The translations under genes were made by a program, and so were the position numbers. Of a stretch of 64,000 bases of DNA, positions 35,677-44,125 are shown one piece after another. The notes beneath the pieces were generated by a model. The model was given only the letters and a program-made list of their open reading frames with translations, was not told the DNA's origin and searched no databases. How positions within the stretch are numbered: position 1 is the first letter of the stretch; each line of letters starts with the position of its first letter. This DNA comes from UBA3478 sp965662045 (GTDB lineage Bacteria; Bacteroidota; Bacteroidia; Flavobacteriales; Flavobacteriaceae). Location of the stretch: NCBI GenBank assembly GCA_965662045.1, contig CBFIGE010000004.1, forward strand, positions 98,237 through 162,236. The letters run 5' to 3'.

Positions 35677-36756
35677 ATGAAAATCATACGACTTCTTTTT
35701 TTAGCACTGTTATCTGTTCAATTAGCTCAAGGTCAAGAACTTGACGTAAATCATTACACGGTTGCCAAAAGCGGTCTAAACGTTCGAGTCAAGCCCAAGT
35801 TGGGGGCGACAAAGGCTTTTACGGTTCCGTACTTGACAGAGGTAAAAATCTTAGCAGAAACCGGAGTTGAATTAAGTATTTTAGATGAAGGTAAAACACT
35901 AAGTGGCCAGTGGATTGAAATTCAATTTGAGAATCAAAATAATGGGTTAAATACAGGATTTGTTTTTGACCAATTTGTAAAGCCTATTTCAGTTATAACA
36001 AAAGATCATTTTGAGCTCTTAGCACAGTATTTAAGTTTAGAGACTCTATTGCAGTATGATGAATATCAACGACTTATTCGTCAAAAAGACCAAGATGCCA
36101 TAGAATTATACTCCAAAGCTAGAAACTTAAAGAAAGAAATAGACGAAGAATTCAATAGCTATTCAAGATTGGACATTATAAAATTACTCTCAGACCTTAG
36201 AGGTTTTGAAAAAAACATTTTAGGTGTTTATAGCTCCTGTATTGCTGAATGTGCGGTGTATTCAATGGAGCAGCGTATATCTGATTTTGTAAAACAATCC
36301 AATGAAGATCGAGAGCGCATCTTTTTTTCCATTCTGAAAGCACTAGCCCCTAATGGAGATTTAAAGGGCTCATATCATCCTGTGTGGACTACACAAGTGT
36401 GCGGTTATGCAGGCTACAGTAAACTAGGGAATAGACTGATTTACAACAATTTGAAGAAAATCAAAACCTATCTAGACGAGTATACGCAGTCTGAACAAGA
36501 TGTGAGCTACAAGATGCTGAAAACCTTGAGAAACACTTTAATTCGTCAATTGAGCATGCGATCTTATGGGTCTACTCAAGAAAAAATTATAGCCGAGTTA
36601 AACGATATATTAAGTGACGGGGTTTTACTAGATGATGAAAACGATCAGGTTAAAGAAGCTCTGGTCAGAGCAGAAAACGGCTTTATTACATATGGAAGCA
36701 GGCAAGTAGAAATAGAATTTGCATGTGCTACTTCAAGATGTACTGTTTGTTTCTAA
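35677..36756 (+). CDS. Exported SH3-domain protein
   Basis: A 359-residue exported protein. Signal peptide 1-19; a bacterial SH3 domain at about 25-110 (VAKSGLNVRVKPKLGATKAFTV start, GQWIEIQF and TGFVFDQFV strands); then a mostly helical region of 240 residues with no catalytic motif I recognise. Two cysteine clusters are seen, CIAEC near residues 188-192 and CATSRCTVC at the end. SH3b domains commonly bind cell-wall peptides. The gene lies 7 bases behind the regulator. The function is unknown. Confidence 0.6.
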   Translation: MKIIRLLFLALLSVQLAQGQELDVNHYTVAKSGLNVRVKPKLGATKAFTVPYLTEVKILAETGVELSILDEGKTLSGQWIEIQFENQNNGLNTGFVFDQFVKPISVITKDHFELLAQYLSLETLLQYDEYQRLIRQKDQDAIELYSKARNLKKEIDEEFNSYSRLDIIKLLSDLRGFEKNILGVYSSCIAECAVYSMEQRISDFVKQSNEDRERIFFSILKALAPNGDLKGSYHPVWTTQVCGYAGYSKLGNRLIYNNLKKIKTYLDEYTQSEQDVSYKMLKTLRNTLIRQLSMRSYGSTQEKIIAELNDILSDGVLLDDENDQVKEALVRAENGFITYGSRQVEIEFACATSRCTVCF

Positions 36757-36831
36757 GATCAATTTGTTTGCGTTTTTTGAGAAGAGTTCACTTTCTTTCT
36801 TATTTTAGAGCTTACAACTAACGCAATAAAT

Positions 36832-38607
36832 ATGGAAATTTCTTCATTAGACTACGCCATCATATTCGGATTTTTCTCTTTGGTTTTGGTGATTGGACTG
36901 ATTGCTTCTAAAACCTCAGGTAAAAACACATCTGAATTCTTTTTATCTGGACGAAATATGCCGTGGTGGCTTTTGGGATTCTCGATGGTGGCAACAACCT
37001 TTTCAACAGATACACCTAACTTGGTGACAGATATTGTTCGTACAAACGGAGTTTCTGGAAACTGGGTGTGGTGGGCCTTTTTGCTTACAGGATTACTTAC
37101 TGTATTTGTCTATGCTAGACTTTGGCGCAAGTCGAATGTCACTACGGATATTGAGTTTTATCAGTTGAGATACAGCGGTAAGAGTGCGCGTTTTCTAAGA
37201 TGGTTTAGGGCAGTGTACTTAGGCTTGGCCTTTAATGTTTTGGCGATGGCTGGAGTGACGCTTGCCGCTATTAAAATAGGTCAAGTGATGTTAGGAGTTT
37301 CTCCGATGACTATTGTTGCTGTTGCGGGAACAATCACCGTGCTTTTTAGCACCTTTGGCGGATTTAAAGGTGTTATATACACAGACTTTTTACTGTTCAT
37401 CGTAGCGATGATTGGAGCCTTTGGAGCGGCGATTTACCTGATTAATTTACCAGAAGTTGGTGGTTTAGAACAATTGCTTTCTCACGCAAAGGTTAAAGAT
37501 AAGCTCGACTTGATTCCGAGTTTAGAAGACAAAGATGCATTCATCGCTATTTTAATTATTCCTTTGGCCGTGCAGTGGTGGAGTGCCTGGTACCCTGGCG
37601 CCGAACCTGGAGGTGGAGGTTATGTAGCTCAGCGAATGCTGGCCGCTAAAGACGAAACCCATGCGATAAAGGCGACTTTTTTCTTTAACATTATGCATTA
37701 CGCATTAAGGCCATGGCCATGGATTCTTGTAGCTTTAGCGTCATTGGTGCTCTATCCAGATATCGCTTCAATTCAACAGGCTTTTCCTCAAGTAGACGCT
37801 TCTAAACTCGGTAACGATTTGGCTTATTCTGCAATGCTCACCAAGCTTCCTGCTGGACTTTTAGGAATTGTTTTGGCCTCATTAGGAGCAGCGTATATGT
37901 CTACGTTATCTTCTCATCTTAACTGGGGATCTTCTTATATCGTGAATGACTTTTACAAGCAACAAATCAATCCAAATGCCAGCGAAAAGAAACTTGTTTT
38001 AGTGGGTCGTATTTCTACGGTTTTACTAATGGTTTTAAGTAGTTTCTTTGCCTTACAAATGCAAAATGCAAAGCAGTTGTTCGATATCATTTTGATGTTT
38101 GGAGCAGGTAGTGGTTTGATTTTCATTTTGAGATGGTTTTGGTGGCGCATCAACACCTGGAGTGAAATTACAGCTATGGTGGTCTCTGGAGCAGTTTCTA
38201 TTTTAATCAGTTTTACCGCTGTAGGGCCGGCTTTATTTGGAGTGGATGGTTTTTTTGATTCCTGGTTTCAATTTCCTTTTGTCGTGATTATTACGACAAT
38301 CGCCTGGTTAGCAGTTACCTTTTTAACGCCTGCTGAAGACCATGAGGTTTTACAAGAATTTGTGACAAAAATAAATCCTGGAGGACCTGGCTGGAAACGA
38401 TTCAATGCTCCTTCAACCGAGTCTTGGAATGTGCCTAAAGGCATCATGGCCATGTTGTCAGGATGTGTAATGGTTTACGCCGTGCTCTTTTCTGTCGGAA
38501 ACTTCATTTATGGAAAGAACATACAAGGCCTCATTTTATTTGTGGTCGCTTTGTTAAGCGGATATGTGCTCTCTCGTGCTTGGAAGCAGATGCAAGGTTT
38601 ATTCTAG
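36832..38607 (+). CDS. Sodium:solute symporter (SSF family)
   Basis: A 591-residue inner-membrane transporter with about 13-14 membrane segments, starting with SLDYAIIFGFFSLVLVIGL and the FLSGRNMPWWLLGFSM loop typical of SSF members. It couples solute import to the sodium gradient. The substrate is not determined; sugars, amino acids or organic acids are all transported in this family. The length and the GGFKGVIYTDFLLF segment also fit. It has its own upstream region with a weak -33/-7 pair, and its stop overlaps the convergent ribE by 4 bases. Confidence 0.88.
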   Translation: MEISSLDYAIIFGFFSLVLVIGLIASKTSGKNTSEFFLSGRNMPWWLLGFSMVATTFSTDTPNLVTDIVRTNGVSGNWVWWAFLLTGLLTVFVYARLWRKSNVTTDIEFYQLRYSGKSARFLRWFRAVYLGLAFNVLAMAGVTLAAIKIGQVMLGVSPMTIVAVAGTITVLFSTFGGFKGVIYTDFLLFIVAMIGAFGAAIYLINLPEVGGLEQLLSHAKVKDKLDLIPSLEDKDAFIAILIIPLAVQWWSAWYPGAEPGGGGYVAQRMLAAKDETHAIKATFFFNIMHYALRPWPWILVALASLVLYPDIASIQQAFPQVDASKLGNDLAYSAMLTKLPAGLLGIVLASLGAAYMSTLSSHLNWGSSYIVNDFYKQQINPNASEKKLVLVGRISTVLLMVLSSFFALQMQNAKQLFDIILMFGAGSGLIFILRWFWWRINTWSEITAMVVSGAVSILISFTAVGPALFGVDGFFDSWFQFPFVVIITTIAWLAVTFLTPAEDHEVLQEFVTKINPGGPGWKRFNAPSTESWNVPKGIMAMLSGCVMVYAVLFSVGNFIYGKNIQGLILFVVALLSGYVLSRAWKQMQGLF

Positions 38608-39200
38608 ATCTTACCTTGTTGCTTTAAGATTTTGTGGATGTATTTTCCAATGACATCGAACTCGATGTTGACTAGGTCTGAGGGTTGATAACGTTGAAAC
38701 CGTGTATGCTGATAGGTATATGGAATAATAGCGACAGAAAATTCTTTTTCCATTGAATCTACAACAGTAAGGCTGACACCATCCACAGTGATGGATCCCT
38801 TTTCAACGGTAATGAATTCTGGGACATCTTTAAATTGAAACCGAAACTCCCAACTGCCCTCTTGGTTAGAAACATGTGAGCAAACTGCAGTGGTATCCAC
38901 ATGACCTTGCACCATGTGCCCGTCTAGTCGCGAATTCATAAGCATGGCCCGCTCAAGGTTAACAAAATCTCCTTGTTTGAGGTGATTTAGATTTGTTTTT
39001 TGCAGGGTTTCTTCAATAGCGGTGACTTTGTAGATGTCGTTATCAATGTCTACAACGGTTAAGCAAACACCATTGTGCGCAACACTTTGATCAATCTTCA
39101 ATTCTGATGTAATCTTCGATTTGACCCATAAATCTAGATTGCTTTGATTTTTTTCAAGCTGAACAATTTCTCCTAAGGTTTCGATGATTCCTGTAAACAT
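38604..39200 (-). CDS. ribE: Riboflavin synthase, alpha subunit
   Basis: A 198-residue enzyme that dismutates two 6,7-dimethyl-8-ribityllumazine molecules to riboflavin. The N-terminus MFTGIIETLGEI is diagnostic, and two lumazine-binding repeats are visible, each with a related motif: NGVCLTVVDID in the first half and DGVSLTVVDSM in the second, plus the GHMVQGHVD connector. The length is normal. It is divergent from pdxA across a 45-base gap. Confidence 0.95.
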   Translation of the reverse strand: MFTGIIETLGEIVQLEKNQSNLDLWVKSKITSELKIDQSVAHNGVCLTVVDIDNDIYKVTAIEETLQKTNLNHLKQGDFVNLERAMLMNSRLDGHMVQGHVDTTAVCSHVSNQEGSWEFRFQFKDVPEFITVEKGSITVDGVSLTVVDSMEKEFSVAIIPYTYQHTRFQRYQPSDLVNIEFDVIGKYIHKILKQQGKI

Positions 39201-39217
39201 GGCAGTTTTAAAAATGG

Positions 39218-39225
39218 TACTTTTG
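39218..39225 (+). promoter_or_regulatory. -7 element of pdxA
   Basis: TACTTTTG is an exact TAnnTTTG match ending 20 bases before the pdxA ATG. On the opposite strand, TATCTTTA (39233-39240) is a seven-of-eight match that could drive ribE, so the two promoters would overlap in the 45-base divergent gap. Confidence 0.5.
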
Positions 39226-39245
39226 AATAAGATAAAGATACTGTT

Positions 39246-40274
39246 ATGAAAACAGACTCGCCTTTAAAATTGGGAATTTCTGTAGGTGATTTGAATGGAG
39301 TGGGATGTGAAGTTGCACTGAAATCTTTTATGGATAAGCGAATGCTGGAGTTTTGTACGCCTATATTTTTTGCATCCAACAAAATTATAGCCGACCAAAA
39401 AAAGGCACTTGAGTTGCATTTGCCCTTTCAAGGGATACGCGATTTAAATCGCTTAGAGCGCTCTAAAATAAACGTCTTTAATTGTATTAGAGAAGAACAT
39501 GAGCTGTCGTTCGGGGCTTCTACAACTGAATCGGGAACCCTTGCTAAAGCTTCGCTGCAAGCCGCAGTTAAAGCCTTGAAAGAAAAGAAAATAGATGCGC
39601 TTGTTACCGCCCCAATTAACAAGAGTAATATACAGGCTGAAGATTTCAGTTTTCCTGGTCATACTGATTATCTTGCCCAAGAATTAGAAGGAAATGCCCT
39701 TATGTTTATGGTCTCTGGTCAACTTAGAGTGGGCTTGCTTACCGACCATGTTGGTGTAGGTGAGGTTCCTAAATTGATCGATTCAGCCTTAATTGTTTCA
39801 AAGGTGAAAACCATGAGTTTGTCGCTACAGCAGGATTTTGGAATTGGAAAACCCAAAATAGCCGTTTTAGGAATCAACCCGCATAGTGGAGATAACGGAA
39901 CAATTGGTGCAGAAGACGAACAGATTTTAAAGCCTTCGATTAAAAAATTATTTCAAGAAGGAGAGCTCGTGTTTGGACCTTTTTCTGCAGATAGCTTTTT
40001 TACAAATGGTAAACATTTAAAGTATGATGCTGTTTTGGCAGCTTACCACGATCAAGGCCTTATTCCGTTTAAAACTCTTTCATTCGGACAGGGCGTAAAC
40101 TTTACAGCAGGGCTAAGTGGAGTAAGAACATCTCCAGACCACGGAACGGCCTACGATATAGCTGGCAAAAACACGGCTGACGAAAGCTCATTTAAAGAGG
40201 CTGTTTACACGGCTATTGATATTTATCGCAATAGACTGCGCTTTAAAGAATTTAATAGGGTTAAAGCCCAATAA
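39246..40274 (+). CDS. pdxA: 4-hydroxythreonine-4-phosphate dehydrogenase
   Basis: A 342-residue NAD-dependent enzyme of the DXP-dependent pyridoxal 5'-phosphate pathway, oxidising 4-phosphohydroxy-L-threonine. Family motifs are GISVGDLNGVGCEV at the start, TAPINKSNIQ, the three metal ligands in SFPGHTDYLA, LTDHVGVGEVP and AAYHDQGLIPFKTL, and the C-terminal TSPDHGTAYDIAGK. The protein is complete. The neighbouring DUF177-rpmF-fabH cluster has its own promoter downstream. Confidence 0.95.
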   Translation: MKTDSPLKLGISVGDLNGVGCEVALKSFMDKRMLEFCTPIFFASNKIIADQKKALELHLPFQGIRDLNRLERSKINVFNCIREEHELSFGASTTESGTLAKASLQAAVKALKEKKIDALVTAPINKSNIQAEDFSFPGHTDYLAQELEGNALMFMVSGQLRVGLLTDHVGVGEVPKLIDSALIVSKVKTMSLSLQQDFGIGKPKIAVLGINPHSGDNGTIGAEDEQILKPSIKKLFQEGELVFGPFSADSFFTNGKHLKYDAVLAAYHDQGLIPFKTLSFGQGVNFTAGLSGVRTSPDHGTAYDIAGKNTADESSFKEAVYTAIDIYRNRLRFKEFNRVKAQ

Positions 40275-40302
40275 GTCGCTTAGATTATATTCAGCGAATA
40301 AC

Positions 40303-40332
40303 TTTGTTGTTTCCAATAATTTAATATCTTTG
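40303..40332 (+). promoter_or_regulatory. Bacteroidota-type promoter of DUF177-rpmF
   Basis: TTTG at 40303-40306, an 18-base spacer, then TATCTTTG at 40325-40332, followed by CACCCG. This matches the sigma-ABfr consensus TTTG-N17-23-TAnnTTTG and lies 38 bases before the ATG at 40371. Confidence 0.75.
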
Positions 40333-40370
40333 CACCCGCCTTTAAGGGTTGTGTGTAATACGAAGTGCAG

Positions 40371-40910
40371 ATGAGGTTAAAAGATTTTGATATATCTTTT
40401 GTAGGCTTGAAAGATGGCACACACCAATTCAGGTATGACATAAACGAAACGTTCTTTGACTTATTTGATTACTCGGACCTTGGAGAAGCTAATATTCAGG
40501 TTGTTTGTGATTTTAAAAAAAGCACGACAATGATGGAGCTTCAATTCAAAATTCAAGGAAGCACGGTTTTACCTTGTGATATCAGTAATGAATTGTTCAA
40601 CCAACCTATAACAAGTGATTTGTTTTTAGTTGTAAAGTTTGGAGAGTTCTTTAACGACGAAGACGATGAAATTCTAATCCTTCCGCACGGCGCACATAAG
40701 TTTAATGTGGGACAGTACATTTACGAAGGAATAGTACTTGCAGTTCCTGCAAAAAGAATTCATCCTGGTATTGAAGACGGAAGCCTTTCGTCAGATGCGT
40801 TAGAGCGTTTGGAGGCACTTAGCCCGGGTCAATCAAATGAAGAAGAAGAAAGCAATAAAGCAATAGATCCCAGGTGGGATAAATTAAAAAAGTTAAAAAA
40901 TAACAACTAG
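40371..40910 (+). CDS. DUF177 (YceD-like) protein
   Basis: A 179-residue cytosolic protein of the DUF177/YceD family, recognised by position directly before rpmF and by its features: a C-terminal acidic tail, ADGSL-type region (GIEDGSLSSDALERLEAL) and a FNDEDDEILILPHGAHKFN core. It is thought to take part in 23S rRNA or ribosome biogenesis in other phyla. I use ATG 40371; a GTG at 40365 would add two residues. It is followed by rpmF after 5 bases. Confidence 0.85.
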   Translation: MRLKDFDISFVGLKDGTHQFRYDINETFFDLFDYSDLGEANIQVVCDFKKSTTMMELQFKIQGSTVLPCDISNELFNQPITSDLFLVVKFGEFFNDEDDEILILPHGAHKFNVGQYIYEGIVLAVPAKRIHPGIEDGSLSSDALERLEALSPGQSNEEEESNKAIDPRWDKLKKLKNNN

Positions 40911-40915
40911 GAATT

Positions 40916-41110
40916 ATGGCACATCCTAAAAGAAAAATATCGAAAACCAGAAGAGATAAAAGGAGAACACATTTTAAAGCTGTAGCTCCAACCATTGCTA
41001 AAGATAGTACGACAGGAGAGTTGCACTTGATGCACAGAGCACACTGGCACGAAGGAAAGATGTACTACAGAGGCAAGGTATTGATCGATAGTACTGAAGA
41101 GGTTGAATAA
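40916..41110 (+). CDS. rpmF: 50S ribosomal protein L32
   Basis: A 64-residue ribosomal protein. The start MAHPKRKISKTRRDKRRTH is the conserved L32 N-terminus, and the HRAHWHEGKMYYRGK segment is usual in Bacteroidota. The zinc cysteines found in some L32 forms are absent, which is normal for this group. It sits between DUF177 and the fatty-acid genes, and a strong terminator follows. Confidence 0.97.
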   Translation: MAHPKRKISKTRRDKRRTHFKAVAPTIAKDSTTGELHLMHRAHWHEGKMYYRGKVLIDSTEEVE

Positions 41111-41133
41111 GCCCTTGTAATAGAATACATTTT

Positions 41134-41164
41134 AAAACTCTCGAATTGTCGAGGGTTTTTTTTT
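41134..41164 (+). terminator. Intrinsic terminator after rpmF
   Basis: An 11-base stem, AAAACTCTCGA (41134-41144) with TCGAGGGTTTT (41149-41159), has one G-T wobble and a 4-base loop ATTG. It continues into a run of T to 41164. It ends the DUF177-rpmF transcript; fabH then has its own promoter. Confidence 0.82.
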
Positions 41165-41168
41165 AACC

Positions 41169-41199
41169 TTTTGTTTTGTGAATATGCCGCTTAGATTTG
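41169..41199 (+). promoter_or_regulatory. Promoter of fabH-accB-accC
   Basis: TTTTG at 41169-41173, an 18-base spacer, then TAGATTTG at 41192-41199, an exact TAnnTTTG. It lies 49 bases before the fabH ATG and just after the rpmF terminator, so the fatty-acid genes can be expressed separately from rpmF. Confidence 0.7.
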
Positions 41200-41248
41200 C
41201 CCTTAAGAACACAAAAATTAGTATTTTTCGACTTTGTTTTTCAATAAA

Positions 41249-42250
41249 ATGAGTGAAATAACAGCCGCGATAACAGCCGTTGGAGGATATGTTCCCGATT
41301 ATGTTTTGACCAATACAATTTTGTCAACTATGGTAGACACCAACGACGATTGGATCACTTCACGCACAGGTATAAAAGAAAGACGCATTCTAAAAGACAC
41401 TTCTAAGGCTACAGGCTTTTTGGCCGTTAAGGCTGCTAAAGATTTGTTAGCTAAAAAGCAGCTCGACCCTAAAGAAATAGACCTTGTTTTATTGGCATCT
41501 ACCACTCCAGATATGCCGGTAGCAGCAACAGCGGCCTATGTAGCAACAGAAATAGGAGCATCCAACGCCTTTGCCTATGATTTACAAGCGGCCTGTTCAA
41601 GCTTTTTGTACGGAATGTCTGTCGCTTCTTCTTATATCATGTCTGGTCGCTATTCAAAAATTTTATTGATTGGTGCAGATAAGATGTCTTCAATTATTGA
41701 CTATACGGATCGAACTACATGCATTATTTTTGGAGATGGCGCTGGAGCGGTTTTATTCGAACCAAACCATGAGGGATTAGGACATCAAGATGAGTATTTA
41801 AGAAGTGATGGTGTTGGACAAAACTTTCTGCGCATTGAAGCAGGAGGTTCACTAAATCCGGCTAGTGAAGAAACCATAAAAGCAAGAAAACACTACCTTT
41901 TTCAAGAAGGAAAGACCGTGTTTAAGTTTGCAGTTTCAAATATGGCAGACGCCGCGGCTAAAGTAATGACCAATAATAATTTGACTAAAGATGATGTAGA
42001 TTGGCTTATTCCTCACCAAGCGAATAAGAGAATCATCTCAGCCACGCGCAAAAGAATGGGGCTTGAAGAAGAAAAAGTACTAATGAATATCGGAAGGTAT
42101 GGGAATACTACCTCAGCTACCTTACCTTTGCTCTTATACGATTATGAACAACAACTAAAAAAAGGACAAAATTTAATATTTGCGGCATTTGGTGGAGGCT
42201 TCACTTGGGGAGCTGCATATTTCAAATGGGCATATACTACTGACAATTAA
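41249..42250 (+). CDS. fabH: 3-oxoacyl-ACP synthase III
   Basis: A 333-residue condensing enzyme that starts fatty-acid synthesis by joining acetyl-CoA (or a branched acyl-CoA) to malonyl-ACP. The catalytic triad is Cys116 in LQAACSSF, His256 in LIPHQANKR and Asn286 in RYGNTTSAT. The start ATG at 41249 gives MSEITAAITAVGGYVPD; a non-ATG extension upstream is not needed. accB follows 12 bases later. Confidence 0.95.
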   Translation: MSEITAAITAVGGYVPDYVLTNTILSTMVDTNDDWITSRTGIKERRILKDTSKATGFLAVKAAKDLLAKKQLDPKEIDLVLLASTTPDMPVAATAAYVATEIGASNAFAYDLQAACSSFLYGMSVASSYIMSGRYSKILLIGADKMSSIIDYTDRTTCIIFGDGAGAVLFEPNHEGLGHQDEYLRSDGVGQNFLRIEAGGSLNPASEETIKARKHYLFQEGKTVFKFAVSNMADAAAKVMTNNNLTKDDVDWLIPHQANKRIISATRKRMGLEEEKVLMNIGRYGNTTSATLPLLLYDYEQQLKKGQNLIFAAFGGGFTWGAAYFKWAYTTDN

Positions 42251-42262
42251 AATTATACCAAC

Positions 42263-42742
42263 ATGGATATCAAAGAGATTCAAAGCTTAATTCGTTTTGT
42301 TGCGAAATCAGGAGCTAGCGAAGTTAGCCTCGAAATGGAGGATGTCAAAATAACAATTAAGACTGGAGGCGCTACCAATGTAGAGACTACTGTTCTTCAA
42401 CAAGTACCTGCTGTAGCCACACAAATGGCCGGAATGCAACAGGCAATGCCTGCTGCTGCGCCTGCAGAAGAATCAGCTTCAACAGAAGAATCAAACGATA
42501 ATTACATTACAGTGAAATCCCCTATCATTGGAACATACTACAAGAAACCCTCTCCAGATAAGCCTTCCTTTGTTGAGGTAGGTTCTCAGGTGAACCAAGG
42601 TGATGTGCTTTGTGTGATTGAAGCGATGAAACTCTTCAATGATATTGAATCAGAGGTATCAGGTAAAATTGTTAAGATTTTAGTTGAAGATGCATCTCCT
42701 GTGGAGTTTGATCAGCCTTTGTTTTTGATCGATCCGTCATAG
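42263..42742 (+). CDS. accB: Biotin carboxyl carrier protein of acetyl-CoA carboxylase
   Basis: A 159-residue protein: N-terminal helical part, an Ala/Glu-rich linker (about 60-80), and the C-terminal biotinyl domain with VIEAMKLFNDIE, Lys123 being the biotinylated residue. It carries the carboxyl group from AccC to the carboxyltransferase. It is followed by accC after 24 bases. Confidence 0.95.
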   Translation: MDIKEIQSLIRFVAKSGASEVSLEMEDVKITIKTGGATNVETTVLQQVPAVATQMAGMQQAMPAAAPAEESASTEESNDNYITVKSPIIGTYYKKPSPDKPSFVEVGSQVNQGDVLCVIEAMKLFNDIESEVSGKIVKILVEDASPVEFDQPLFLIDPS

Positions 42743-42766
42743 CTTTTTAATCTTAAATAGAGCACT

Positions 42767-44122
42767 ATGTTTAAAAAAATTCTCATAGCAAATCGAGGTG
42801 AAATTGCTTTGCGGGTTATTCGTACTTGTAAAGAGATGGGTATCAAAACCGTTGCCGTTTATTCAAAAGCAGATGAAGAGAGTTTACACGTTCGTTTTGC
42901 TGATGAAGCGGTTTGTATCGGTCCTGCACTGAGCAGCGAATCCTATTTGAAAATTCCAAATATCATTGCGGCAGCTGAAATTACCAATGCAGATGCTATT
43001 CATCCCGGCTACGGATTCTTGTCTGAGAATTCAAAGTTTTCAAAAATTTGTGCAGAGCACGACATTAAATTTATTGGTGCTTCTGGTGAGCATATCGATA
43101 AAATGGGAGACAAGGCAACAGCTAAGATGACCATGAAAGAAGCGGGAGTACCAACTATTCCTGGTTCAGAAGGATTATTAAAAGATGTTGAAGATGCCAA
43201 GAGAGTAGCTGCAGAAATGGGATACCCTGTGATGATTAAGGCAACCGCTGGTGGAGGAGGAAAAGGAATGCGTGCCATTTGGGCTGATGAGGAAATGGAA
43301 CCTCAGTTTGCCAGTGCCGTTCAAGAAGCGACAGCAGCCTTTGGAAACGGAGGTATGTATATGGAAAAACTCATCGAAGAACCACGTCATATCGAAATTC
43401 AAGTGGTCGGAGATCAGTACGGTAAGGCATGTCATTTGTCTGAAAGAGATTGCTCTATTCAGCGAAGACATCAAAAACTTACAGAAGAAACACCTTCTCC
43501 TTTTATGACTAAAAAGCTTCGTGACGCGATGGGTGAAGCTGCAGTTAAAGCTTCGGAATACATTGGATACGAAGGAGCTGGAACAATTGAGTTTTTGGTT
43601 GACAAGCACAAGAACTTCTATTTTATGGAAATGAATACTCGAATTCAAGTAGAACACCCTATTACCGAACAGGTAGTAGATTTTGATTTGATTCGAGAAC
43701 AAATTCTTGTTGCTGCAGGGCAAAAAATCTCAGGAAAAAATTATACACCAAAATTGCATTCTATTGAGTGTAGAATTAATGCCGAAGACCCGATGAATGA
43801 CTTTAGACCTTCGCCTGGAAGAATCACCACTTTGCACATGCCGGGCGGACACGGAGTTCGATTAGATACGCATGTTTATAGCGGATATGTAATTCCTCCG
43901 AATTACGATTCTATGATTGCTAAACTTATCACCACAGCTCAAACTAGAGAAGAAGCCATCAATAAAATGCGTCGAGCTTTGGATGAGTTCGTAATTGAAG
44001 GAATAAAAACAACTATTCCTTTCCACAGACAACTCATGGATCATCCAGATTACTTAGTGGGAAATTACACCACTAAATTCATGGAGGACTTTACTTTAGA
44101 CCCGGATAAGATACAAGAATAA
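42767..44122 (+). CDS. accC: Biotin carboxylase of acetyl-CoA carboxylase
   Basis: A 451-residue ATP-grasp enzyme that carboxylates the biotin of AccB. It begins with KKILIANRGEIALRVIRTCKE, and has the Gly-rich ATP loop KATAGGGGKGMR, the RDCSIQRRHQK segment and the MNTRIQVEHPITE motif. The length is typical (about 450). It is in the order accB-accC; the carboxyltransferase subunits accA and accD are not in the window. The FAD oxidoreductase follows 3 bases after the stop. Confidence 0.97.
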   Translation: MFKKILIANRGEIALRVIRTCKEMGIKTVAVYSKADEESLHVRFADEAVCIGPALSSESYLKIPNIIAAAEITNADAIHPGYGFLSENSKFSKICAEHDIKFIGASGEHIDKMGDKATAKMTMKEAGVPTIPGSEGLLKDVEDAKRVAAEMGYPVMIKATAGGGGKGMRAIWADEEMEPQFASAVQEATAAFGNGGMYMEKLIEEPRHIEIQVVGDQYGKACHLSERDCSIQRRHQKLTEETPSPFMTKKLRDAMGEAAVKASEYIGYEGAGTIEFLVDKHKNFYFMEMNTRIQVEHPITEQVVDFDLIREQILVAAGQKISGKNYTPKLHSIECRINAEDPMNDFRPSPGRITTLHMPGGHGVRLDTHVYSGYVIPPNYDSMIAKLITTAQTREEAINKMRRALDEFVIEGIKTTIPFHRQLMDHPDYLVGNYTTKFMEDFTLDPDKIQE

Positions 44123-44125
44123 AAG

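Noticed and set aside
43178..43723. 181-residue open frame on the minus strand
   Set aside because: It is antisense to accC, whose protein is clearly complete and conserved.
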